Shown here piece after piece: positions 1 through 8,095 of a stretch of 29,522 nucleotides of DNA. Below the pieces are notes generated by a model. The model did not search any database. It was not told where the DNA came from and saw only the letters and a program-made list of their open reading frames with translations. The stretch is from a virus. The stretch covers positions 1 through 29,522 of the IMG/VR virus record IMGVR_UViG_3300023109_001452; one strand, given 5' to 3'. Position numbers and translations under genes: made by a program. Position 1 is the first letter of the stretch, and every line of letters begins with the position of its first letter.

Positions 1-30
1 CCGTGGGTTCGAATCCCACCGCTTCCGCCA
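1..30 (+). tRNA. tRNA gene, 3' end only
   Basis: The window opens inside a tRNA. A 5-bp T stem (GTGGG, 3-7, with CCCAC, 15-19) closes the loop TTCGAAT at 8-14. The 3' acceptor strand CGCTTCC (20-26), a G discriminator (27) and an encoded CCA (28-30) follow. The 5' half and anticodon lie outside, so identity is not readable; a G discriminator fits Ser among others. Phages of this type often carry a few tRNAs. Confidence 0.9.
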
Positions 31-849
31 TTATAGGAAAGAATATTTATTCTGATTTATTATTTTTGAAATAATTTTCATGTATTTTTCTTTTCCTATT
101 TTATTAACACTTTTGCTATGAATTGCTACAGTTATCTCGTTATTACTTGATTTTTTATAAGAACCGTTTTCATCAGGTAACCATAAAGTACTAGCCATAG
201 GATATCCAATTATTTCTTTATAATTAGGATCATACATTTGTTCAAATAAGTTGTACAATGCAAACTCTGATATATTAAAATCTTGTAGATGATCTATATA
301 ATTAGATCGTTTTTTAAATGATTTTTCGAGTGCAATTAATATATTTGATTTAAACAAGTAAGGAGTAGTAGACGGTCTTACTGGAATATGCTCGTTATTA
401 TGCCAAAGGCGACAATATTTTATGTATGTCTTTTTAAAGATTACGCTTTCCTCTGACACATGACCCTTAGGATGAAAAATTGCGTAAGCGTCATAAGAAA
501 TTAAAATTTGTTGAGTATCTAAAATTACATGTTCTTTGAATTTAGACTGTCGGTGCACATGTAATTTTAATATTTGTTGGTTAACATATCCGTTTTTAAA
601 CATTTCTGAAGATTTTACAAAATCAGTTGCTTTCCATATTTGAAATTTAAAATTAGCTGTTTTTAATAGTGTTATAATGCCCATCTTTTTTAGACATTTG
701 CGTACATGCTTAACTTTGCTATTTTCTTCGTTTATAATAATATTATAATCTAACGAGTTTTTGAACGTTATTAAGCTTTGAATTTGATTCTTCAAAAGAA
801 ACAAATCTGTTTCACTATCATAACATATACACCATAAGTCTCTATCCAT
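31..849 (-). CDS. putative glycosyltransferase-like protein (DUF6492-like)
   Basis: This 272-residue protein begins with a short hydrophobic strand and an acidic loop (ICYDSETD, 8-15). The centre, GYVNQQILKL (87-96) followed by VILDTQQILI (108-117), recalls the 'WxxQQxxKL...YxxLDxD' core of DUF6492-type phage and bacterial glycosyltransferases, although the usual DxD is reduced to LDT. It would modify glycans, perhaps host surface polysaccharide or virion proteins. The stop codon touches the CCA end of the upstream tRNA gene on the other strand. It is much more AT-rich than its neighbours: three sampled 60-base lines gave about 24% G+C, against about 50% in the phosphoesterase next door. That suggests separate acquisition. 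No Shine-Dalgarno precedes the ATG; a TAAATA box lies 4 nt upstream. The family call is by resemblance only. Confidence 0.55.
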   Translation of the reverse strand: MDRDLWCICYDSETDLFLLKNQIQSLITFKNSLDYNIIINEENSKVKHVRKCLKKMGIITLLKTANFKFQIWKATDFVKSSEMFKNGYVNQQILKLHVHRQSKFKEHVILDTQQILISYDAYAIFHPKGHVSEESVIFKKTYIKYCRLWHNNEHIPVRPSTTPYLFKSNILIALEKSFKKRSNYIDHLQDFNISEFALYNLFEQMYDPNYKEIIGYPMASTLWLPDENGSYKKSSNNEITVAIHSKSVNKIGKEKYMKIISKIINQNKYSFL

Positions 850-853
850 GCAA

Positions 854-861
854 TATTTAGT
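854..861 (-). promoter_or_regulatory. late-type box for the AT-rich glycosyltransferase
   Basis: Minus-strand ACTAAATA ends 4 nt before the ATG at 849. It abuts the divergent sigma70 -35 box. No ribosome-binding site is present. Confidence 0.35.
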
Positions 862-889
862 TGACAGTCTTTGTAGATAATGCTATAAT
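861..889 (+). promoter_or_regulatory. sigma70-type promoter, perfect consensus
   Basis: TTGACA (861-866) and TATAAT (884-889) are separated by 17 bp, the full bacterial consensus. It drives the phosphoesterase operon starting at 923. Confidence 0.9.
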
Positions 890-922
890 GAAGGTATAAA
901 TTAGACAACAGAGAATATAATT

Positions 923-1459
923 ATGGCTAGAGATATATGGGTAATTAGTGATACACACTTTGATCACGCTAACATCTTGACCTTCACTGACAAGGTAGGC
1001 AAACCTTGCAGAAATCAATTTTCTGATGTAGAAGACATGAACGAGCAGATGATTGCTAACTGGAACAGTGTAGTCAAGCCTGGTGACAAAGTGTACCACT
1101 TGGGCGATGTGTTGTTTGGCACTCGAAAGCAAGAGTGGATGGACACTAACATGCCTCGCTTGAACGGACAGAAGCGTTTGATAGTCGGTAACCATGACAA
1201 CATTAAGTTCCACGTCAATGGCGGTTGGTGGGGCAAGATTGACTTGTGGAGAATGTGGCCCGAGTTTGGCTTGTTGATGACTCACGTTCCTGTACACAAC
1301 AGTACATTAGGCGAAAGTCACAGATTCGGTGATGGGCCTATGTTGAACGTACACGGACACATTCATCAGAACGCAAGTCCTACAGCTAACCATAGATGTG
1401 TTAGTGTTGAGCAGATCAACTACACTCCTATAAATATCGAGGAATTAAGGATTGTATAA
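923..1459 (+). CDS. calcineurin-like metallophosphoesterase
   Basis: This 178-residue protein has the complete two-metal phosphoesterase signature in order: D10-T-H12 (SDTHFDH), G61-D62 (HLGDV), G89-N90-H91-D92, H121 (MTHVPVH) and the terminal G145-H146-I147-H148. It should hydrolyse phosphomono- or diesters with two divalent metals; the substrate is unknown. The size matches the short single-domain phage type. It is the first gene after a consensus sigma70 promoter (861-889) and has an AGAGAA-type weak ribosome-binding site. Its stop overlaps the start of the next gene by one base (TAATG), so the three genes to 1795 form an operon. It is about 50% G+C in two sampled 60-base lines, the high end for this window. 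Confidence 0.93.
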   Translation: MARDIWVISDTHFDHANILTFTDKVGKPCRNQFSDVEDMNEQMIANWNSVVKPGDKVYHLGDVLFGTRKQEWMDTNMPRLNGQKRLIVGNHDNIKFHVNGGWWGKIDLWRMWPEFGLLMTHVPVHNSTLGESHRFGDGPMLNVHGHIHQNASPTANHRCVSVEQINYTPINIEELRIV

Positions 1460-1611
1460 TGTCAAAGAAAGCACGCCGTCCTCAGGCACCTAAACAGCGA
1501 AACTTTGAAGCAAAGGCGGTAAGGGATCCACAAGGTCCCTTCCGTCCACAAGTAATTAAAAACAAGATTAAGAAGAAACCTAAGTACAATAAGATTGAGT
1601 GGGATGATTGA
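1459..1611 (+). CDS. small basic hypothetical protein (50 aa)
   Basis: An ATG overlapping the previous stop (TAATG) opens a 50-residue frame ending TGA at 1609-1611. The product is rich in Lys/Arg/Pro and Gln, starts MSKKARRPQAPKQ, has a lysine cluster (NKIKKKPKYNK) near the end, and closes with acidic WDD. No hydrophobic core is visible, so it is probably a disordered nucleic-acid- or protein-binding peptide. The evidence that it is real is the tight coupling at both ends: it overlaps the next gene by 8 nt. I do not recognise a family. Confidence 0.7.
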   Translation: MSKKARRPQAPKQRNFEAKAVRDPQGPFRPQVIKNKIKKKPKYNKIEWDD

Positions 1612-1795
1612 ACATCGTCTTTACAGCATAGAACGAGATAAAGAAGATCATCTCGTTCTATGCACACCTAAACGTGCTACTTGGTATCGCTTGCAAGGAT
1701 ACGAAGTATTTGACTTTCACGAATCATTAGGCATGGAACCTGAATATTATTCGGTTGACAAATCTGCCAACGATGTTATAATACATACATACTAA
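1604..1795 (+). CDS. hypothetical protein (63 aa)
   Basis: The ATG at 1604 overlaps the end of the preceding gene by 8 nt, a layout typical of translational coupling. A TTG at 1595 in the same frame would add three residues but has no better ribosome-binding site. The product (MIEHRLYSIERDKEDHL...) is a mixed, soluble small protein with a likely beta-strand start and aromatic middle (RATWYRLQGYEVFDFHE). I cannot assign a function. The 3' end of this gene holds the promoter for DNA ligase (1755-1782). Confidence 0.65.
   Translation: MIEHRLYSIERDKEDHLVLCTPKRATWYRLQGYEVFDFHESLGMEPEYYSVDKSANDVIIHTY
1755..1782 (+). promoter_or_regulatory. sigma70-type promoter for DNA ligase
   Basis: TTGACA (1755-1760), 16-bp spacer, TATAAT (1777-1782), lying inside the 3' end of the preceding small gene. 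It gives ligase its own start of transcription about 30 nt before its ATG. Confidence 0.85.
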
Positions 1796-1817
1796 GGCAT
1801 TAAGAGAGGCGCAATCA

Positions 1818-3125
1818 ATGAGAACACAACCACAAGATATTATCGAAAGACTAGAAGCAGACAACAGTCGACTAGCAAAAGAACAAGTAATTTTAGAAGC
1901 AACGGAAGAAGGACTAGACGAGTTCTTTGAAGGTGTTACTATGGCACTTGATCCGCTTGTGACATTTGGTGTTAAGCAAGTTCCAGAGCGTACAGATGTA
2001 TTAACTGGACAAGGACTGTCTTGGATTGTGTTTAAAGAACTTGCTGATAAACTTGCCAATCGTGAACTAACAGGGCATGCGGCACGTGATGCAATTGAAC
2101 TTGCAATGAGTGTTGCTACTACTGAACAGTGGAATGGTTGGTACCGTAGAATTCTTATCAAAGACTTGCGCTGTGGCGTAAGTGAAAAGACTGTAAACAA
2201 AGTAGTGCCAGGCACTGTGCCTGTGTTTACTTGTAGTCTAGCACATGACAGTGCGAAGCATGAAAAGAAAATGGTTGGTAAAAAGCAGATAGAAATTAAA
2301 CTAGATGGTGTGCGTGTTATTACAATTGTACGTGGCAACAAAGTAGAGATGTTTAGTCGTAACGGAAAACAGTTTCATAACTTCGGACACATTATTGCAG
2401 AGATTGAAGCTGTAATTAAAGATCACCCTGTGCCTTACCCGCTTGTATTAGACGGAGAAGTAATGAGTGCTAACTTCCAAGACTTAATGAAGCAAGTACA
2501 TCGTAAAGATGGCAATCAATCTACTGATGCTGTATTACATTTGTTTGATACTATTCCATTAGGTTGCTTTCAAGCAGGTAGTTGGGACAAGCCACAGAGC
2601 TTTAGGAGCCTTATTACTAATCATTGGGTACGTGATCATCAAGCAACACTACAGCACGTACAAGCGTTAGACTGGGAAGATGTTGATTTGGACACGACAG
2701 AAGGACAAGACCGCTTTGTAGAGCTTAATAAACAGGCTGTAGAAGGTGGGTACGAAGGTGTTATGATTAAAGACGTTGATGCTCATTATGAGTGTAAACG
2801 CACACACGCTTGGCTTAAAGCCAAGCCATTTATTGAAGTAAGTTTGGAGGTAGTAGATGTTGAAGAAGGAACAGGACGAAATGAAGGACGCCTTGGAGCC
2901 ATTGTCTGTAAAGGCACCGACGACGGGCGAGACATTAGCGTTAATGTGGGTAGCGGGTTCAGCGATAGCAATCGTGATGATTATTGGGCTAGCCGAAGTG
3001 ATGTCATTGGCAACATAGTAGAAGTAAGAGCAGACGCAATTACACAGAATCAAGACGGTACATATAGCCTGCGCTTTCCACGCTTTAAAACATTCCGCGG
3101 ATTTGCCGCAGGCGAAAAGATTTGA
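1818..3125 (+). CDS. ATP-dependent DNA ligase (T4 gp30-like)
   Basis: The 435-residue protein seals nicks by an enzyme-adenylate route. The nucleophile motif is E-I-K161-L-D-G-V-R (158-166 region), so K161 carries AMP. It is followed by FSRNGKQF (motif Ia area), VLDGEV (motif III), EGVMIKD (motif IV) and KRTHAWLKAKP (motif V). The C-terminal ~110 residues form the expected OB-fold (VVDVEEGTGRNEGRLGAIVCK...). The N-terminal ~150 residues are the alpha-helical DNA-binding part seen in T4-type ligases; T4 gp30 is slightly longer. The start has an AGAGAGG ribosome-binding site. A sigma70 promoter lies at 1755-1782 inside the previous gene. It sits beside topoisomerase genes, fitting an early replication block. 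Confidence 0.95.
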   Translation: MRTQPQDIIERLEADNSRLAKEQVILEATEEGLDEFFEGVTMALDPLVTFGVKQVPERTDVLTGQGLSWIVFKELADKLANRELTGHAARDAIELAMSVATTEQWNGWYRRILIKDLRCGVSEKTVNKVVPGTVPVFTCSLAHDSAKHEKKMVGKKQIEIKLDGVRVITIVRGNKVEMFSRNGKQFHNFGHIIAEIEAVIKDHPVPYPLVLDGEVMSANFQDLMKQVHRKDGNQSTDAVLHLFDTIPLGCFQAGSWDKPQSFRSLITNHWVRDHQATLQHVQALDWEDVDLDTTEGQDRFVELNKQAVEGGYEGVMIKDVDAHYECKRTHAWLKAKPFIEVSLEVVDVEEGTGRNEGRLGAIVCKGTDDGRDISVNVGSGFSDSNRDDYWASRSDVIGNIVEVRADAITQNQDGTYSLRFPRFKTFRGFAAGEKI

Positions 3126-3128
3126 ACA

Positions 3129-3386
3129 ATGATCAAGGTTCCGTTTGATACTCCATACCACGGCGACAGTATGCGGGCAACTCACGTATCTAGTGTAGAG
3201 TTAGAACGCACACTAGACAACGCATATAAAACTATGGAGTGGTTTAAGTTCTTATCAGACAAGGCAGAACGAGTAGAAATACTTGAAACATATAAAGATG
3301 CTCGAAAGCATGTGACTACAACTGTAGTAGGGTTTGAATTGGACGGGAAGCACGAAACTTACTACAGGTTGAAGTATAATAGTTGA
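3129..3386 (+). CDS. hypothetical protein (85 aa)
   Basis: This starts 3 nt after the ligase stop and is probably cotranscribed with it. The product is a soluble alpha/beta protein: a charged helix (residues ~24-60, VELERTLDNAYKTMEWFKFL...) precedes two short strands (TTVVGFEL, YYRLKY). No motif is recognisable. The stop codon TGA at 3384-3386 lies inside the -35 box of the next promoter. Confidence 0.75.
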   Translation: MIKVPFDTPYHGDSMRATHVSSVELERTLDNAYKTMEWFKFLSDKAERVEILETYKDARKHVTTTVVGFELDGKHETYYRLKYNS

Positions 3387-3411
3387 CTTTTGTGTTATCT
3401 GGCTATATAAT
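3383..3411 (+). promoter_or_regulatory. sigma70-type promoter for topoisomerase genes
   Basis: TTGACT (3383-3388), 17-bp spacer, TATAAT (3406-3411). The TGA stop of the gene upstream forms part of the -35 box. It reads into the topoisomerase pair. Confidence 0.88.
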
Positions 3412-3440
3412 ACATATATAATACAAAATAGAGGCATTTC

Positions 3441-5231
3441 ATGACTGATAACTTTAAACTATTATCGGATAAGGAGCATATCCGTAAACGCTTTTCAATG
3501 TACGGCGGATCACAAGTCTTACAACAAGAACAGGCGTTTATAAACACAGAATTTACCAAAGTAAATATTGTGGCAGGATTGCTTAAAATTATTAACGAGA
3601 TTATTGACAACAGTGTAGACGAACATGTTCGCACCAAAGGCGAATATGCTACACGCATTGATGTAGACATTGAAGCAGATGGTACAATTGTTGTAAGCGA
3701 CAACGGCCGTGGTATTCCCAGTGTACAAATTGACACACCAGATGGTAAAGAATATCAGATGGTAAGTGCGTTTACAAGAGCTAGAGCAGGTTCTAACTTT
3801 GATGATGACAATCGTGAGTCAATTGGTATGAACGGTGTAGGCTCAATGATTACATTTGTTACATCTAGCAAGTTTGACGCTAAAAGTAGCGATGGCAAAC
3901 TGCAAGTACAGATGGTAGGCAAGAACGGACAGATTGACCGCATCCGTACAAAAGAAACATCACTAAAAGGCACAACTGTAAAGTTTAAGCCAGACTATGA
4001 ATTCTTTGGTATGGAGAATATTGACGAAGCACACAGTGCAATGATTGAAGAACGTGTGCGTTCACTTGCACTTGCATTTGAAAATGTACGTTTCCGCTTT
4101 AACAAGAAGATTGTACGTCTTAAATTTGCAGACTACTTTGGCGAGTGTGATGTGTTTAACACCGAACGTGCTATATTTGGTATTGCTAAATCAGATGGCT
4201 CGCATCAGTCACACAGTCTAGTAAACGGATTGAGTGTAAAAGGCGGCACACATATTGATCACTTCTTGTCAACTATTATGCAAGAATTGCGTGACACACT
4301 AAAGCGCCGCAAGAAAGTAGACATTACGGCAGCACGTTTAAAGCAACACTTGCGAGTACATGCTATTGTAAACGGCTTTCCTGCACTAAAGTTTGATTCA
4401 CAAACAAAAGAACGTGTTACTAACTCAGCCGCTGAGTGTCGCGATGCAATTGGTGAGATTGACACTAAGAAGATTGTCAACAAGTTAATGAAGAATGAAG
4501 ACTTGATTGATGAGATTTGTGCATACACTAAAATGCAAGAAGACTTGGCAGCAAAGAAAGACTTAGGCAAACTTGAAAAGAAAAAGAAGATTAAAAGCGA
4601 CAAGTACTTTGCAGCTATTGGACACAAGACAGAACGTATCTTTGTAGTAGAAGGCGACTCGGCAAGTGGCGGCTTGATTAAATGTCTAGGACGCAAAGGT
4701 AATGCGTTCTACGCACTTAAAGGTGTACCGCTTAATGTGCTTGAAGTATCGCATCAGAAGTTTAGTGCAAACAAAGAGCTAACAGAACTGTATTCGATTA
4801 TTACAACTTATCCAGATGCTGAGATTTGTATTGCTACTGATGCTGACGCAGACGGAAGTCGTATCCGAGGACTTGTATCACTGTTTATGTTTAAGTATTT
4901 CCCAGAGCACTTAAACAACGGCAAGATGAAGATCCTGCGTACTCCTATTGCAATCGGCAAGAAGAACAACACTGTCAAAGAGTGGGCTTATACATTTGCA
5001 GATGTAAACAAGATTGATCACAAACTAGATGTAAGCTATGTAAAAGGCTTAGGTAGTTGGAGTGAAAAAGACTTGAAGCACATTATTGACACAGATACAA
5101 TGAATGAAATGTTACCAACAGTGAGCATTGCTGACACAGATCTCTTTACAAATTGGTTTAGTGGTAGTACAATTGATTATAGAAAAGAACAATTGCTTCA
5201 GAGCGCTCCTTTTGACATTATGAAGGTCTAA
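3441..5231 (+). CDS. DNA topoisomerase II large subunit (T4 gp39-like, with TOPRIM)
   Basis: This is the GHKL ATPase subunit of the phage type II topoisomerase, 596 residues. ATP-site motifs are EIIDNSVDEH (53-62; N57 binds Mg), SDNGRGIP (86-93) and GMNGVG (129-134). The cleavage-site TOPRIM domain follows in the same chain: VVEGDSASGG (402-411; E404) and DADADGS (467-473; D467/D469/D471). T4 splits this function into gp39 and gp60; here both halves form one ORF, as in many T4 relatives. It has its own sigma70 promoter (3383-3411) and an AGAGG ribosome-binding site. The breakage-reunion subunit follows 4 nt later. The pair relieves supercoils during replication. Confidence 0.95.
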   Translation: MTDNFKLLSDKEHIRKRFSMYGGSQVLQQEQAFINTEFTKVNIVAGLLKIINEIIDNSVDEHVRTKGEYATRIDVDIEADGTIVVSDNGRGIPSVQIDTPDGKEYQMVSAFTRARAGSNFDDDNRESIGMNGVGSMITFVTSSKFDAKSSDGKLQVQMVGKNGQIDRIRTKETSLKGTTVKFKPDYEFFGMENIDEAHSAMIEERVRSLALAFENVRFRFNKKIVRLKFADYFGECDVFNTERAIFGIAKSDGSHQSHSLVNGLSVKGGTHIDHFLSTIMQELRDTLKRRKKVDITAARLKQHLRVHAIVNGFPALKFDSQTKERVTNSAAECRDAIGEIDTKKIVNKLMKNEDLIDEICAYTKMQEDLAAKKDLGKLEKKKKIKSDKYFAAIGHKTERIFVVEGDSASGGLIKCLGRKGNAFYALKGVPLNVLEVSHQKFSANKELTELYSIITTYPDAEICIATDADADGSRIRGLVSLFMFKYFPEHLNNGKMKILRTPIAIGKKNNTVKEWAYTFADVNKIDHKLDVSYVKGLGSWSEKDLKHIIDTDTMNEMLPTVSIADTDLFTNWFSGSTIDYRKEQLLQSAPFDIMKV

Positions 5232-5235
5232 CCGA

Positions 5236-6573
5236 ATGACACAACAAGTAAACACACTTCCATTAGAAGATTTCTTTAAGAACGAATACATTGACTTTTC
5301 GGTATACGACAACGTGCGTAAGCTAGGAAACTATATTGATGGGCAAAAGAACGCAAGTCGCAAGATTGTACACACTGTACTACAGCAGAACATCGACAAG
5401 TTTACAAAAGTAAGCAACTTGGGCCCTAAGGTACAAGACTATGCACAGTACTTGCATGGATCGCTAGAAGGCACTATTGTTAACATGACTGCTGACTATG
5501 TAGGCAGTGGTAACAACGTGCCGCTACTAGAAGGCGATGGTAACTTTGGTAGTACATTTATTAATGATGCGGCGGCTACACGTTATATCTTTGCACGTAT
5601 GAATCCTATTCTAAAGCAACTATATGTCAAGGATGACTTTGTTAATCTTGAACATCAAGACTTTGAAGGTGCAAAGATCGAGCCACGCTACTATGTGCCT
5701 GTACTACCTATGCTTGCTATCAACGGCAGTGAAGGTGTGTCAATTGGCTTTGCACAAAAGATCCTTCCACGCAAGTCCAAAGAGATTATGAAGTGGGTAA
5801 AGCAACGTGCTGCCGGCGAGCGCATTACTGCTAATCTTACTCCTCATTGGGAAGGCATGAAGTGTACAGTAAACAAAGGCGAAAGTAAAGTACAGTGGGA
5901 GATTACAGGTAGCTTTACACGCAAAACTAAGCACCGTATAACTATTGATGCATTGCCCGTAGGCTACACACTCAAGCAGTATCAATCAGTATTAGACAAG
6001 CTCGTTGACGACAAAGTAATTAAGGACTTTGATGACTTGAGCGACAATGATGTGTTTGAGTTTGAGATCCAAGTAGATCGTGCGTTTGGTGAACGTACAG
6101 ATGAATGGATTATGACCAAGCTAAAGTTGATCAAGAAAGTAAGTGAAAACTTTACTTGTATCGACGAAAACAATAAGATTATTATCTTTAAAAGTCTTAA
6201 AGAGTTGTTAGAAGCATGGTATGTAAAACGTATTGAGTACAACGACAAGCGTAAACAGCACCTACTAGCTAGTATGCAAGAGGAAATGGATTACACTAAT
6301 GCTCGTGCAAAGTTTATCCAAGGTGTAGTAGACGGTGATATCGAGTTACGTAATGCTAAAGAAGCAGCAGTGATTACACAAGCCGAATCATATGATGCTA
6401 TTTTACAAGGTCGTGTTAAGGGCTTCTTAGGGTTGCCTATGCGTAGTTTGACAACTGAAGAAATTGCAAAACTACGTGCTAAAGCAAAAGAGCTAAAGGC
6501 TAAGATTGCAGACTACAGCAAGAAAACATTTGAAGATATTCTAATTGAAGATGTTAATGTAATTGTATTTTAA
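5236..6573 (+). CDS. DNA topoisomerase II medium subunit (T4 gp52-like)
   Basis: This is the GyrA/ParC-type DNA breakage-reunion subunit, 445 residues, close to T4 gp52. The N-terminal DGQKNASRKIVHT (35-47) matches the 'DGLKPSQRKILYT' motif that opens the winged-helix domain. The catalytic tyrosine is Y117 in DAAATRYIFARM (111-122), preceded by GDGNFGS (100-106). IGFAQKILPR is the usual tower-domain IGMATNIPPH equivalent. A long coiled coil near the C-terminus (EEMDYTNARAKFIQG...) forms the exit gate. There is no GyrA beta-pinwheel, so it should relax rather than supercoil. It is cotranscribed with the large subunit. Confidence 0.95.
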   Translation: MTQQVNTLPLEDFFKNEYIDFSVYDNVRKLGNYIDGQKNASRKIVHTVLQQNIDKFTKVSNLGPKVQDYAQYLHGSLEGTIVNMTADYVGSGNNVPLLEGDGNFGSTFINDAAATRYIFARMNPILKQLYVKDDFVNLEHQDFEGAKIEPRYYVPVLPMLAINGSEGVSIGFAQKILPRKSKEIMKWVKQRAAGERITANLTPHWEGMKCTVNKGESKVQWEITGSFTRKTKHRITIDALPVGYTLKQYQSVLDKLVDDKVIKDFDDLSDNDVFEFEIQVDRAFGERTDEWIMTKLKLIKKVSENFTCIDENNKIIIFKSLKELLEAWYVKRIEYNDKRKQHLLASMQEEMDYTNARAKFIQGVVDGDIELRNAKEAAVITQAESYDAILQGRVKGFLGLPMRSLTTEEIAKLRAKAKELKAKIADYSKKTFEDILIEDVNVIVF

Positions 6574-6581
6574 AGGTTCCT

Positions 6582-6589
6582 GATAAATA
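6582..6589 (+). promoter_or_regulatory. late promoter octamer GATAAATA
   Basis: GATAAATA, one base from the T4 late consensus TATAAATA, lies 24 nt before the fibre-like gene. The flanks TTCCTG (6577-6582) and CAGGAA form a possible stem around it. Confidence 0.75.
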
Positions 6590-6613
6590 CTACATAATAG
6601 ACAGGAATCATAC

Positions 6614-7702
6614 ATGACTGATATACGTAAAAGCCTTGAATCGTTAGCAGATGCAATTGAACAAATTAGTAATACACCTAAAGATTCAAAACCTATATTA
6701 GATAGGGAACTATCCGGTAATAAAATAAACGGTGGTACTATCACCAACTTTGCGAGTCAAGGTATTAAAGACGAGGCAACATCCGGTGTGGTTGTTGTAA
6801 AAAATGACGGAATACATGTTGACGCAATGCATGTCAACGTTGTTCAGAATGATTTAGCTGTCAAAGGAAATTTAACCGTTGACGGAGCAGTGCATGCAAA
6901 GAAACTGCACGTAGAAGAAATTACTTCTGATGTAAGGCACGAAAGATCAGATCCGTTATCCTTTGTAAATGTAAATAATTCTATCGCATATGGTAAGGGG
7001 TTAGTATGGCCCGGGGGAGAGTATACAAAACAGTTTATTCTACAACAGCGACCCGATAGATTCTTTTCAACAGAGTCATTAGATCTTAATCAAGGAAAAA
7101 ATTATTACATTGCGGGCCAGGAAGTTCTTTCTCAAACTGCACTAGGTAATTCTGTTACAAAGAGTAACATTAAACAATTAGGTACATTGTCTAAACTAGA
7201 TGTCGACGGTCCTCTCAATGTAGACAATTTTATTATATATGACGCAAACACTGAACGACTTGGGTTAGGCACAGACGTTCCTAACGGAGCACTAAGCATT
7301 TCTAATTTAGATCATGAACTTATAATTGATAGTAATGACAGAAATGAATTTGTAATTGGTTCTTATACTAACGTTGCTATTAATCTTATTACGGACGATA
7401 CCGAAAGACTTACGATCACTGAAACAGGATCAGTTGTTGTTCATGGTAAAACAACATTCAAAGATAAAATTAGTGTTGGTGTAAAGAACTTTAATACAGA
7501 TGCTGATATTACTACAGCAGGTCCTGTTCGTTTCCAAGGCAAGAAGTTTGAAGTATCAGATGAAATACCAACAAGTGGCAATTATAACGTTGGTGATATT
7601 GTATGGAATAGTAATCCTAGACCGGCTGCATATGTTGGATGGATTTGTATTAAAACTGGTTCGCCAGGCGACTGGAAGCCGTTTGCTCAGATTTCTTCAT
7701 AA
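6614..7702 (+). CDS. virion fibre-like structural protein (362 aa)
   Basis: The N-terminus (residues 1-35) is helical and may be a coiled coil. It is followed by strand-rich, Gly/Asn/Val-rich fibre-type sequence: DGIHVDAMHVNVVQNDLAVKG and NLTVDGAVHAKKLHVEEITS resemble repeated beta-hairpin shaft units. The C-terminal domain (GDIVWNSNPRP...GWICIKTGSPGDWKPFAQI) matches a tip motif found at the ends of many marine phage fibres ('GDWKPFG'). Upstream is a GATAAATA late-promoter box (6582-6589) 24 nt before the ATG, which supports late, virion-related expression. It could be a tail fibre, whisker or short capsid-bound fibre. Confidence 0.75.
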   Translation: MTDIRKSLESLADAIEQISNTPKDSKPILDRELSGNKINGGTITNFASQGIKDEATSGVVVVKNDGIHVDAMHVNVVQNDLAVKGNLTVDGAVHAKKLHVEEITSDVRHERSDPLSFVNVNNSIAYGKGLVWPGGEYTKQFILQQRPDRFFSTESLDLNQGKNYYIAGQEVLSQTALGNSVTKSNIKQLGTLSKLDVDGPLNVDNFIIYDANTERLGLGTDVPNGALSISNLDHELIIDSNDRNEFVIGSYTNVAINLITDDTERLTITETGSVVVHGKTTFKDKISVGVKNFNTDADITTAGPVRFQGKKFEVSDEIPTSGNYNVGDIVWNSNPRPAAYVGWICIKTGSPGDWKPFAQISS

Positions 7703-7705
7703 ACT

Positions 7706-7742
7706 CTTTATTTAATAAAATATAAAAGTACATTAAATAAAG
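7706..7742. repeat. AT-rich inverted repeat (stem-loop)
   Basis: CTTTATTTAA (7706-7715) and TTAAATAAAG (7733-7742) are perfect 10-base inverted repeats with a 17-base loop. They lie just after the fibre-like gene. It could be an mRNA end or stabilising hairpin; it has no G+C stem and no clear T-run. Confidence 0.5.
7732..7739 (+). promoter_or_regulatory. possible late promoter octamer ATTAAATA
   Basis: ATTAAATA sits 20 nt before the TTG start of the membrane protein, within the distance range of the other late boxes. It overlaps the right arm of an inverted repeat. Confidence 0.4.
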
Positions 7743-7759
7743 TATGAAAGGAGAAACGT

Positions 7760-8095
7760 TTGAAAAAAAATTCGGGGAGCAAGCTGCCACAAGACGAGAA
7801 GATAGAGTTACAAGTAGAGAAATGGGACGCTTTTGCTAGAATAACCCCAACTGTATTTTTAATAATATCAATAATACTAATATCCACTGGATATATATCA
7901 TTCGATACAGCCTTCTATTTAGGACTAGGGCTGTTTGCTGTTACCGCGGTAACTTGGTGGTTTTGGACTATATACACTATAAGACATTTGATACGCACAC
8001 TTAATAGAGCAAGTAGAAGTTTAGGTGAAGTAAGGGACGAATTTAAAGACGTAAAATTAAAAGTAGAGGCATTCCATAATGAACAACAACCTTAG
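7760..8095 (+). CDS. two-helix membrane protein (111 aa, TTG start)
   Basis: The start is a TTG placed 6 nt after a strong AAAGGAG (7747-7753); no in-frame ATG is available nearby. The 111-residue product has two adjacent transmembrane helices (about residues 28-48 and 51-75: ITPTVFLIISIILISTGYI, then FYLGLGLFAVTAVTWWFW). A charged C-terminal helix follows (RTLNRASRSLGEVRDEFKDV...), likely a cytoplasmic coiled coil. It overlaps the next gene by 17 nt, and that gene is also membrane-anchored, so the two may act together at the host membrane. Function unknown; roles in lysis control or superinfection exclusion would be guesses. Confidence 0.75.
   Translation: MKKNSGSKLPQDEKIELQVEKWDAFARITPTVFLIISIILISTGYISFDTAFYLGLGLFAVTAVTWWFWTIYTIRHLIRTLNRASRSLGEVRDEFKDVKLKVEAFHNEQQP

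Noticed and set aside
857-1297. Minus-strand open frame antisense to the phosphoesterase (146 codons)
   Set aside because: It overlaps a gene with complete catalytic motifs, has no ribosome-binding site, and reads as low-complexity hydrophobic sequence.
1429-1436. TATAAATA inside the phosphoesterase gene, 22 nt before the 50-codon gene
   Set aside because: A perfect late octamer, but two or three are expected by chance on each strand of this AT-rich window and it is inside coding sequence of an early operon. Kept only as a possibility.
1727-2341. Minus-strand open frame of 204 codons antisense to DNA ligase
   Set aside because: Ser/Thr/Cys-rich shadow frame of a clear ligase; no start signals or recognisable motif.
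7744-7839. 31-codon ATG frame 4 nt after the ATTAAATA box
   Set aside because: Geometry resembles the leaderless candidates, but the TTG at 7760 with AAAGGAG opens a 111-codon membrane protein in another frame and is the better use of the site.
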